The translations under genes were made by a program, and so were the position numbers. Shown piece after piece: positions 6,178 to 11,144 of a DNA stretch of 11,144 bases. Location of the stretch: positions 1 to 11,144 of the forward strand of contig JAJDCT010000111.1 in NCBI GenBank assembly GCA_029260695.1. The letters are read 5' to 3'. Below the pieces are notes generated by a model that saw nothing but the letters and a program-made list of their open reading frames with translations, had not been told where the DNA came from and did no database searches. Every line of letters starts with the position of its first letter. Within the stretch, counting starts at the first letter, position 1. Origin of the DNA: Phycisphaeraceae bacterium (GTDB lineage: Bacteria; Planctomycetota; Phycisphaerae; Phycisphaerales; Phycisphaeraceae).

Positions 6178-6419
6178 AGATACATGTGCTGTTGTTCGCG
6201 TCGTTGACAAAGGAAGTCGGTCAAGGCGAATTAGAACTGCACTTGTCCGATAACGCCACCGTTGGTGATGCAATCGCTGCGCTCGCTACGGACTACCCGC
6301 CGATATCCCGGTACCGCTCAAGTTTAGCAACGGCGGTGAACCTCGATTACGTTGACTCAGGGCATCATCTGTGCGACGGCGATGAACTCGCAGTGATCCC
6401 GCCCGTTTCCGGCGGCTGA
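6174..6419 (+). CDS. moaD: Molybdopterin synthase sulfur-carrier subunit MoaD
   Basis: An 81-residue ubiquitin-fold protein ending in PPVSGG. The C-terminal Gly-Gly is adenylated and thiocarboxylated so that MoaD can donate sulfur to precursor Z inside the MoaD2-MoaE2 synthase. The N-terminal strand MKIHVLLFASL, the 'TVGDAIAAL' helix and 'DGDELAVIPPVSGG' are characteristic. The start ATG overlaps the moeA stop (ATGA), with a run of G (6163-6169) inside moeA as a possible ribosome binding site. The partner gene moaE, and moaA/moaC, are not in the window. Confidence 0.93.
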   Translation: MKIHVLLFASLTKEVGQGELELHLSDNATVGDAIAALATDYPPISRYRSSLATAVNLDYVDSGHHLCDGDELAVIPPVSGG

Positions 6420-6463
6420 TCTTCGGAAAACGCCTAATAACACACGCATTTTATAGGCCCAAC

Positions 6464-6480
6464 CGGACGCTTACTGTCCG
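6464..6480. repeat. Hairpin in the gap downstream of moaD
   Basis: CGGAC (6464-6468) and GTCCG (6476-6480) form a 5-bp stem with a 7-nt loop; flanking AAC and GTT could extend it with a bulge. No T-run follows, so it is at best a weak or rho-dependent end signal for moeA-moaD. The rest of the 196-base gap (6420-6615) holds no gene that I can see. Its last ~60 bases contain the direct repeat and ribosome binding site of the next gene. Confidence 0.3.
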
Positions 6481-6561
6481 CGGTCGGTTACACAACACTT
6501 CCACTATTTCCTTTTGTGACGGCTTAATCACCTGGCGCACTTAGCCGATGATCCTTCTGTC

Positions 6562-6583
6562 GGGCGTCTGAAGGGGGCGTCTG
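6562..6583 (+). repeat. 9-bp direct repeat upstream of the HTH-receiver gene, possible operator
   Basis: GGGCGTCTG occurs at 6562-6570 and again at 6575-6583, a spacing of 13 bases start to start. It ends about 14 bases before the ribosome binding region of the HTH gene. A tandem site directly upstream of a DNA-binding protein's own gene is a plausible autoregulatory operator. The copies are short, so chance is possible. Confidence 0.3.
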
Positions 6584-6596
6584 GTGGGAGTTTTCT

Positions 6597-6608
6597 GGAG
6601 AAAGGTGA
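6597..6608 (+). promoter_or_regulatory. Strong ribosome binding site of the HTH-receiver gene
   Basis: GGAG (6597-6600) followed by AAAGGTGA (6601-6608), a good match to the 16S rRNA anti-Shine-Dalgarno, lies 7 nt before ATG 6616. It contrasts with the leaderless-looking starts of neighbouring genes and fixes the start. Confidence 0.7.
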
Positions 6609-6615
6609 CCAGCGT

Positions 6616-7194
6616 ATGCCTAGGCAAAAAGACATCCTGACCACAGGCGAAGTGGCGAAGATCTGTAACGTCGCGCCCCGGACCGTCAGCAAGTGGTTCG
6701 ACTCCGGTCAACTGCGTGGCTACCGGATCCCCGGCTCGAAAGACCGTCGGATCCCGCTGAACGCTCTGATTAAATTCATGAAGGCGCACAGTATCCCGAT
6801 GGACGGCCTTCAGTCTGGTCAGATGCGGGTGCTCATCGTCGACGGCGAATCTGAGACCATCCAGGTACTCGAGAAGGTGCTGTCCGAGCAGGCCAATTAC
6901 GAAATCCGCGTCGCACACTCGGGCTTCTCCTGCGGCGTTGAGTGCGAGAAGTTCCGGCCCCACGTCATGCTCCTGGATATGCATCTGGGCGACGTCAAGG
7001 GCGAGGACGTGCTCAAGCTCATCCGTAGCAACGACGATCTACAACTGACCAAGGTCATCGCCATGAGTGGCAAGCTCACCGACGGGCAGGCCCAGCACCT
7101 GGTGCAAAATGGATTCGATGGCTACCTCAAGAAGCCATTCCATGTCCGACAGGTGGTCGAGGTGATCGAAGAAGTGACCGCAATCGTTTATTAA
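6616..7194 (+). CDS. Response regulator: N-terminal excisionase-type HTH fused to C-terminal receiver domain
   Basis: A 192-residue cytoplasmic protein. Residues 7-58 (LTTGEVAKICNVAPRTVSKW... GYRIPGSKDRRIP) are a winged HTH of the MerR/excisionase-like HTH_17 kind, where helix 2 reads NVAPRTVSKW and the wing holds the basic SKDRR. Residues 70-190 form a receiver domain: Asp76 (first acidic position), phosphoacceptor Asp121 in LLDMHLGD, Ser151 in the switch position and Lys173 in KKPF. The spacings 45, 30 and 52 match CheY. The second aspartate of the usual acidic pair is Gly77, followed by Glu78, so Mg binding may be altered. The usual receiver-then-output order is reversed, and no kinase gene is nearby. 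It is a monocistronic unit with a strong ribosome binding site and terminator. Its target and cognate kinase are unknown. Confidence 0.9.
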   Translation: MPRQKDILTTGEVAKICNVAPRTVSKWFDSGQLRGYRIPGSKDRRIPLNALIKFMKAHSIPMDGLQSGQMRVLIVDGESETIQVLEKVLSEQANYEIRVAHSGFSCGVECEKFRPHVMLLDMHLGDVKGEDVLKLIRSNDDLQLTKVIAMSGKLTDGQAQHLVQNGFDGYLKKPFHVRQVVEVIEEVTAIVY

Positions 7195-7226
7195 TAGAAA
7201 CAGATCCCGGGAAAAAGAGAACCAGG

Positions 7227-7258
7227 CCGTGTCGACGAAAGTCGGCACGGTTTTTTTT
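7227..7258 (+). terminator. Rho-independent terminator of the HTH-receiver gene
   Basis: Stem arms 7227-7236 and 7241-7250 pair over ten positions (one G-T wobble) around a GAAA loop (7237-7240), followed by eight T (7251-7258). It lies 33 bases after the stop. On the minus strand the same hairpin is followed by a pyrimidine-rich stretch, so it may also stop murQ transcripts arriving from the other side. Confidence 0.9.
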
Positions 7259-7292
7259 CTTGCTATCTATTAATGGCGTGTCGTTCTGTGGG

Positions 7293-7317
7293 GAGGTGTC
7301 ACCTCGGCGGACCGAGG
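7293..7317. repeat. Overlapping palindromes at the 3' end of murQ
   Basis: GAGGTG (7293-7298) and CACCTC (7300-7305) are perfect inverted arms around one base. CCTCGG (7302-7307) and CCGAGG (7312-7317) form a second 6-bp stem with a CGGA loop. They share bases 7302-7305, so only one can fold at a time. They span the murQ stop codon and its last five codons. Confidence 0.35.
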
Positions 7318-8291
7318 ATCGGACGGATCTGGCCGTTGTGTTCGTCTAAGAGCCGGCTGGCCCGCTCGGCGCTGACGCCACGGCGTTCCATCACCAAAGC
7401 GATTTTGACCATGCCGTCGGCTCGGGCGAGTAGTTCCGCAGCCTTTGATCGATCCAGGTCGGTCTGCGAACAGATAATCCGGATCGCCCGATCCTGCAGC
7501 TTAACATTCGAAGCCCGCAGGTCGACCATAAGGTTGCCCCAGACCTTGCCGAGTTGGACCATGACGATGGTCGTGATCATGTTCAAAGCGAGTTTGGTGG
7601 CGGTGCCTGCCTTAAGTCTGGTGGAGCCGGTGACGACCTCGGGCCCGACGATCAACTCGATCTGATGATCGATCTCGGCGGGGAGACTAGGCGGCGGTGG
7701 GACGTTGACCGTGCCATTGCCCGGAACGATCTCGGCCTTAGGTCGGGTCAGCAGGCTCTTGACCGGGACACAGCAGATCAGGGCCGTGGTCGCCCCGTGT
7801 GTTTTCGCGTAGTGGATCGCGCCCCAGACATAGGGGGTCGTGCCGCCGGCGGCGATCCCGATGAGCGTATCGCGGTCTCCGAGCTTTAGTCGATCCAATT
7901 CGGGCTTGGCACCATCAAAGTCGTCTTCCATCCCTACGCTGCTTTTACGCAGTGAGCCGTCGCCACCGGCAATGATGCCGATCACCTGATTAGGGTCTGC
8001 CTGGAAGGTGGGGGGGATCTCACTAGCGTCCAGGACACCCAGCCTGCCTGACGTACCCGCGCCGATATAGATCAGTCTGCCGCCGTGGCGCATGCCTTTA
8101 ACAATATCGTCGACGGTTTCGGAGATCGCGGGGATGGCGTTTCGGACCGCTATAGCGACATCCATGTCCTGCGTATTCATCATCCGCAGGGCCTGTGAGG
8201 TGGACAGAGCGTCTAACGCCGCGGAGGCCGGGCTGCGCTGCTCCGTGGTCAGGTGGCCGCGGTTCGGTAATTCGCCAACGTTCTGGTTCAT
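7299..8291 (-). CDS. murQ: N-acetylmuramic acid 6-phosphate etherase MurQ
   Basis: A 330-residue SIS-domain enzyme that splits the lactyl ether of MurNAc-6-phosphate, giving GlcNAc-6-phosphate and D-lactate. Signatures: LIYIGAGTSGRLGVLDASEIPPTF (starting near residue 73), with Glu91 equivalent to E. coli Glu83; GMEDD, with Glu122 equivalent to Glu114; GIAAGGTTPYV near 145-155; and VGPEVVTGSTRLKAGTATK (215-233). It is longer than the ~298-residue E. coli enzyme. Part of the excess is a proline-rich insert (about 187-212, including VPPPPSLP) just before the VGPEVV motif. The E. coli SGRTPYV loop reads GGTTPYV here, so the arginine is absent. The start overlaps the anmK stop (ATGA on the minus strand, 8291-8288), so it is co-translated with the enzyme that makes its substrate. 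Known family function; cytosolic. Confidence 0.94.
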   Translation of the reverse strand: MNQNVGELPNRGHLTTEQRSPASAALDALSTSQALRMMNTQDMDVAIAVRNAIPAISETVDDIVKGMRHGGRLIYIGAGTSGRLGVLDASEIPPTFQADPNQVIGIIAGGDGSLRKSSVGMEDDFDGAKPELDRLKLGDRDTLIGIAAGGTTPYVWGAIHYAKTHGATTALICCVPVKSLLTRPKAEIVPGNGTVNVPPPPSLPAEIDHQIELIVGPEVVTGSTRLKAGTATKLALNMITTIVMVQLGKVWGNLMVDLRASNVKLQDRAIRIICSQTDLDRSKAAELLARADGMVKIALVMERRGVSAERASRLLDEHNGQIRPILGPPR

Positions 8292-9430
8292 CGCTCAAAA
8301 ACTCCCGGGCCCACCCAATGTCCAGCCACCCCCGGGTCGGTCGCCCCCGTGATTTGTGGTAGCGTGATCGGAACACCGTCTTGGCACAACGCCCCTAGCA
8401 CCGCGAAACCAGCCGATTCCCTGGCGTCTACAGGGAATCCCAGTTCATCGGACAACATCACGGCCTGGTCCTTCATTACAGCCCGCAGCCGTTGGACCAG
8501 GACCGGGTTCTTGGCTCCTCCGCCGGCGAGGATCATGTCCTGGGTGCCGATGAACGGCGATCGTCCAACGAGTTGAGCCACCGCCTCGACCGCACCGGCG
8601 ACGATGTCGGGTGCGGACAGGCTGGCCTTGAGGTGATCGACCAGCCCGTGGACCCAGCCATCGGTAAAGTCTTCACGCCCGATCGAGCGTTTCGTCTTAC
8701 CGCTGATTGCCGGGTGCTTCTGAACCAAGCCGTGGACCTCCAAGTTGATCCGCCCTGTCTGGGCGATTTCGCCGTCGATGTCGATCCGTCGGTCGGGAAA
8801 CAAGTGACGGACCACGCCGTCGATCAACAGGTTGCACGGCCCAATGTCCGCGCCTGTGACTTGTGCCGGCGTTCCATCGGCCGGCAGGTGGGTCACGTTG
8901 CTGATCCCGCCTAGATTGACGATCAGCCGGTCCCGCGCCGGGTGACGATACATCACCCAATCGCTGATCGGCGTGATCGGAGCTCCTTCTCCACCCGCGA
9001 TCAGGTCCGCCTGTCGCAGGTTGTAACAAACCGGCACACCCAGACGCTTCACAACCGGCTGGGCATCAAACAACTGCCAACTCACGCCCTTGCCCGGTGC
9101 GTGCCAGATCGTCTGCCCGTGGGCGACGACCATATTCAAAGACACACCCGCCGGAAGGTGTTGCCTGCAAAGGTCTTCAACGGCATCGGCGTGCAATTCG
9201 CCAAGCTGTCGAGCCGCTAGCAGGTAGTCCAATGAGGTCCTGGGCTCACCTTCCACCATCGGTTTGAGCACACCGTACAGCTCATCCAGATCACGGCTTA
9301 CCACGCCGACCAGATGGGCACGGACGCCCAAACCTTCGCCGGTCACCTCGACCAGCGCCGCATCCAAGCCATCTAAGCTCGTACCAGTCATACAACCGGC
9401 GATTAGCCTTATTTGTTGAGATGCGCTCAT
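8288..9430 (-). CDS. anmK: Anhydro-N-acetylmuramic acid kinase AnmK
   Basis: A 380-residue sugar kinase of the ASKHA fold that opens and phosphorylates 1,6-anhydro-MurNAc (from cell-wall turnover) to MurNAc-6-phosphate, the substrate of MurQ. Visible motifs: GCMTGTSLDGLDAAL (12-26, phosphate loop), VAHGQTIWHAPG (102-113), NLGGISNVTHLP (172-183), ADIGPCNLLID (194-204) with Asp195 at the catalytic base position (Asp182 in E. coli), and LAGGGAKN (301-308, nucleotide-binding region). Length is normal (about 370-385). ATG 9430 is preceded by a weak AGGA 4 nt away. An AT-rich promoter-like region lies upstream. It forms a two-gene operon with murQ. The linkage indicates that this organism makes and recycles peptidoglycan, although lytic transglycosylase, amidase and NagZ/NagA genes are not in the window. 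Confidence 0.94.
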   Translation of the reverse strand: MSASQQIRLIAGCMTGTSLDGLDAALVEVTGEGLGVRAHLVGVVSRDLDELYGVLKPMVEGEPRTSLDYLLAARQLGELHADAVEDLCRQHLPAGVSLNMVVAHGQTIWHAPGKGVSWQLFDAQPVVKRLGVPVCYNLRQADLIAGGEGAPITPISDWVMYRHPARDRLIVNLGGISNVTHLPADGTPAQVTGADIGPCNLLIDGVVRHLFPDRRIDIDGEIAQTGRINLEVHGLVQKHPAISGKTKRSIGREDFTDGWVHGLVDHLKASLSAPDIVAGAVEAVAQLVGRSPFIGTQDMILAGGGAKNPVLVQRLRAVMKDQAVMLSDELGFPVDARESAGFAVLGALCQDGVPITLPQITGATDPGVAGHWVGPGVFER

Positions 9431-9443
9431 TCAGTCCTAGTTA

Positions 9444-9487
9444 AGTATACCGTTATATTCTATAATTTAAAGCCTAGAGCCGGACAA
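9444..9487 (-). promoter_or_regulatory. AT-rich promoter region of anmK-murQ
   Basis: On the minus strand, TTGTCC (9487-9482) and TATAGA (9464-9459) lie 17 bases apart, each with 4 of 6 consensus matches. Nearer -10 candidates are TATAAC (9457-9452) and TATACT (9449-9444), the latter 13 nt before the ATG. The stretch is clearly richer in A+T than its surroundings. I cannot tell which element is used. Confidence 0.35.
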
Positions 9488-9729
9488 TCTCTGATATTTA
9501 CTTCTGGCACATCAACCGAAGTTGTTCTTTTACAGAAACTTAGGCAATGATAATATTGATGATTATAGAGAGGTGGTGCTACGGGTAGGGGGGGCGCCCT
9601 GCCCAGGGCTGACAGAAGAGTCCTCCGGCCCACGATAGGGATCGCTGATGCTTGACTGTGCTTGGGTGTAACAGTCAAGAAATACGCATCTGCCACACCA
9701 ATGAACCCCTATCGGCTGGATGAAGAGCA
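9488..9729. other. Gene-free stretch between anmK and the AsmA-like gene
   Basis: Together with the promoter region next to anmK this gives about 300 bases (9431-9729) without a convincing gene. A 78-codon minus frame (9460-9696) exists, but it lacks a ribosome binding site and protein-like composition. The content changes from AT-rich (9488-9570) to G-rich (9585-9610, including GCCCT/AGGGC arms at 9596-9600 and 9605-9609) and then to the nested inverted repeats at 9633-9714. It probably serves as the 3' end of the AsmA-like transcript and the upstream region of anmK. Confidence 0.5.
9633..9714. repeat. Nested perfect inverted repeats (8-bp outer, 9-bp inner arms)
   Basis: CGATAGGG (9633-9640) pairs with CCCTATCG (9707-9714). 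Inside it CTTGACTGT (9651-9659) pairs perfectly with ACAGTCAAG (9671-9679) around an 11-base loop. A further GATG/CATC pair (9647-9650 with 9687-9690) could stack on the inner stem. As RNA this would fold into an ~80-nt branched structure. On the minus strand it starts 16 bases after the stop of the AsmA-like gene. There is no T-run, so it is not a standard terminator. It could be a 3'-UTR structure, a small RNA or a protein-binding site. Confidence 0.5.
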
Positions 9730-10650
9730 CTAATCCTTGGCAGCATCCTGTTTATCTTTTTTGCCGCCGAGAAGCCCGCCAAGACCTTCGCTGAACTTAT
9801 CCACGGTCTGGTTAACTTGGTCTGTGGCTTGCTTGGCCTTTTCGCCGACCTGCTCGGCACCTTCACCGAGTTTTTCCGCAGCCTCGCCAACCATCTCACT
9901 CGCCTGCGCCGTCACATCGCCGACAACCTGCATGCCAAAGTCGCCCAGGTCGCCTACCGCCGCGAGACCACCGGACAAGCCCTCGCCGATCCCGCCCGGC
10001 AAGAGATCGCCGGCCTGTTCCACCACTGTCGCCAGGATTGCCGTGAGGATGATCCCACTGAGGTCTTTGAGCAACACGCCCTTGTCGCTGTCGCTGCCGA
10101 TATCGGTCAGACGGATCTCGGGGATGGTGATCGGTACAGACACCCCGCCGATCACCTCGGCCTTGACCTTCACGTCCGTAATCACCAGTTCCTTAATAAC
10201 AAACTTCTTGCCCTCTTCGGCCCCGGTGTCAGCCGTAGGTTCTTCCCCGCCGCCGGTGACTTTCGCAAGGTGGTCCAGGATGACCTGGTAATTGGCGGTG
10301 CCCTTGTCCTTCTCCAGCGCGAGGTCGACGTTGTTGAGTTTAAGTGAGGGGACTTCGACCTTGTCACCCATCAGCGAGCCCAGCGTGACTTCGACGCTGC
10401 CGTCGCCAAGACTCATGAAGTGATCGGCCTTGAAGCCCGGAGGGTTTGCGATAGAAAGCCCGTCTAAGGATACGGAACCGGAGAACAGCCCTACATGGAT
10501 GCCGTCGAGCTTTGTTTCCACGCCCATCGCGCGGGTTCCGCCCTCCACGATCCCCGTCTTGGCGATCTGATCGATCATGACATACCCGATTACGCAGACC
10601 AGCACGACCACGAGCACCACAAGAACGACGATCCGTTTGATCCACTTCAT
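9730..10650 (-). CDS. AsmA-like membrane-anchored protein with LEA-like amphipathic tail
   Basis: A 306-residue protein. AAGGGG lies 7 nt before ATG 10650. Residues 5-25 are a single N-terminal TM anchor (strongly V/L-rich) after a basic MKWIKR, so the rest is probably periplasmic. Residues 33-115 have the AsmA-like pattern: 'GTRAMGVETKLDGIHVGLFSGSVSLDGLSIANPPGF', then 'SLGDGSVEVTLGSL' and 'VEVPSLKLNNVDLALEKD'. A Gly/Glu linker (133-147) and a second beta-rich part (149-183) follow. Residues 245-290 form repeating amphipathic 11-mer-like helices (SEMVGEAAEKLGEGAEQ, GEKAKQATDQVNQTVDKF), as in LEA or apolipoprotein-type sequences, ending in a Lys/Asp-rich tail. AsmA-type proteins act in envelope assembly and lipid transfer, but this one is much shorter than E. 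coli AsmA, so the role is open. It is divergent from ribD. Confidence 0.75.
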   Translation of the reverse strand: MKWIKRIVVLVVLVVVLVCVIGYVMIDQIAKTGIVEGGTRAMGVETKLDGIHVGLFSGSVSLDGLSIANPPGFKADHFMSLGDGSVEVTLGSLMGDKVEVPSLKLNNVDLALEKDKGTANYQVILDHLAKVTGGGEEPTADTGAEEGKKFVIKELVITDVKVKAEVIGGVSVPITIPEIRLTDIGSDSDKGVLLKDLSGIILTAILATVVEQAGDLLPGGIGEGLSGGLAAVGDLGDFGMQVVGDVTAQASEMVGEAAEKLGEGAEQVGEKAKQATDQVNQTVDKFSEGLGGLLGGKKDKQDAAKD

Positions 10651-10701
10651 GTGTAAACCCCTTATCGCCCCGGTGTAGATGGTGAATGACGCCCATCACT
10701 A

Positions 10702-10707
10702 TATCAT
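10702..10707 (+). promoter_or_regulatory. Putative -10 element of ribD (leaderless geometry)
   Basis: TATCAT (10702-10707), the same hexamer as before moeA, lies 7 nt before ATG 10715. I see no convincing -35 hexamer. It sits in the 64-base gap between the divergent AsmA-like gene and ribD. The G-run 10708-10712 is too close to the ATG to be an ideal ribosome binding site. Confidence 0.3.
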
Positions 10708-10714
10708 GGGGGCC

Positions 10715-11144
10715 ATGCCGGATGAAGTATTCATGCGTGAGGCCCTGCGGCTGGCCCGTTTAGGCCAGGGGTACGTCGAGCCCAACCCGATGGTGGGGGC
10801 GGTGATCGTGCGTGACCGCCAGATCATTGCCAGCGGCTACCACAGCCGATTCGGGGGCCTGCACGCCGAGGCCCAGGCACTGCTTGACTGCAAACATAAG
10901 GGCATCGACCCGGCTGGCTCGACGATCTATGTCACGCTCGAACCCTGCTCTCACTACGGCAAACAACCGCCCTGCGCCAAAGCAGTCATCGACGCGGGTA
11001 TCAAACACGTGGTGGTCGGTGTGCCGGACCCCTTCGAACCCGTAGCCGGCAACGGCGTCCCGATGCTCCGTGAAGCAGGGGTAGAGGTCGAAGTCGGTGT
11101 CTGCCGTGACGAAGCCGAACGCCTGGCCGAACCCTACATCAAGC
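10715..11144 (+). CDS. ribD: Riboflavin biosynthesis protein RibD, N-terminal deaminase domain (3' end outside window)
   Basis: The frame is open from ATG 10715 to the right edge, giving 143 codons plus one base; RibD is usually about 360-400 residues, so the reductase domain is missing from view. The visible part is the pyrimidine deaminase domain, which removes the amino group of the GTP-derived diaminopyrimidine in riboflavin synthesis. Signatures: FMREALRLARLGQGYVEPNP (6-25), MVGAVIV, zinc ligand His50 and catalytic Glu52 in HAEAQAL, and zinc ligands Cys78 and Cys87 in LEPCSHYGKQPPC. VPDPFEPVAGNG follows, where substrate-binding residues of the family lie. An in-frame ATG at 10706 would add three residues. 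I prefer 10715, because the alternative overlaps the -10-like TATCAT and the family usually starts a few residues before the FM helix. Divergent from the AsmA-like gene. Confidence 0.93.
   Translation, partial: MPDEVFMREALRLARLGQGYVEPNPMVGAVIVRDRQIIASGYHSRFGGLHAEAQALLDCKHKGIDPAGSTIYVTLEPCSHYGKQPPCAKAVIDAGIKHVVVGVPDPFEPVAGNGVPMLREAGVEVEVGVCRDEAERLAEPYIK

Noticed and set aside
6513..6530. TGTGA...TCAC inverted motif upstream of the HTH-receiver gene, like a CRP site
   Set aside because: The spacing is 8 rather than 6 bases and the second arm is incomplete, so it does not fit a CRP/FNR-type site.
9460..9696. A 78-codon minus-strand open frame in the anmK/AsmA-like gap
   Set aside because: No ribosome binding site, an odd composition (runs of P, Y and H), and it overlaps both the promoter-like region of anmK and the nested inverted repeats.
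1..11144. Search for CRISPR arrays, tRNA genes, insertion sequences and toxin-antitoxin or defence genes
   Set aside because: No regularly spaced repeats, no tRNA-like cloverleaf, no transposase or integrase motifs and no recognisable defence domains were seen on either strand.

Overview
The window is typical bacterial DNA: dense, fairly GC-rich, with short intergenic gaps and overlapping ATGA junctions. The gene content suggests a planctomycete-like organism, perhaps of the class Phycisphaerae. The hints are lipoproteins of unknown family, an excisionase-type HTH fused to a receiver domain, an AsmA-like envelope protein, an anmK-murQ recycling pair and several genes that look leaderless. This placement is an inference from gene style. 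No rRNA or other phylogenetic marker is present to prove it.

Left block (1-2632, + strand). The window opens inside a gene whose C-terminal part resembles a phage tail or baseplate protein. Four small, tightly packed genes follow: a single-TM protein with a long coiled coil, a lipoprotein that overlaps it by 26 bases, a small all-helical protein, and a two-TM holin-like protein. Together they look like the tail-end and lysis part of a prophage, a gene transfer agent or a domesticated tail-like particle. No integrase, lysin or attachment site is visible here. A separate lipoprotein of unknown function (2099-2632) closes the block and may be an ordinary chromosomal gene.

Middle block (2676-6419). 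On the minus strand lie a HAD-family sugar-phosphate phosphatase or mutase and a phosphohexomutase (GlmM/PMM family). Divergent from them are moeA and moaD, joined by an ATGA overlap, which serve molybdenum cofactor synthesis.

Centre (6420-7258). A single-gene unit encodes a response regulator with an N-terminal excisionase-like HTH and a C-terminal receiver domain. It has a strong ribosome binding site, a 9-bp direct repeat in front of it and a clear rho-independent terminator behind it.

Right block (7299-11144). The minus strand carries anmK and murQ, translationally coupled. Together they would convert anhydro-MurNAc to GlcNAc-6-phosphate plus lactate, the cytoplasmic core of peptidoglycan recycling. 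The phosphohexomutase 3 kb away could feed the same amino sugars back toward UDP-GlcNAc, but this link is only an inference. A roughly 300-bp gene-free stretch with nested inverted repeats separates anmK from an AsmA-like membrane-anchored protein with an LEA-like amphipathic tail. Divergent from that, the 5' part of ribD (riboflavin biosynthesis) runs off the right edge.

A recurring pattern is a TANNNT -10-like hexamer placed 6-8 nt before an ATG that has no convincing Shine-Dalgarno site. It occurs at the 2099 lipoprotein, the HAD gene, moeA and ribD, and suggests leaderless mRNAs.
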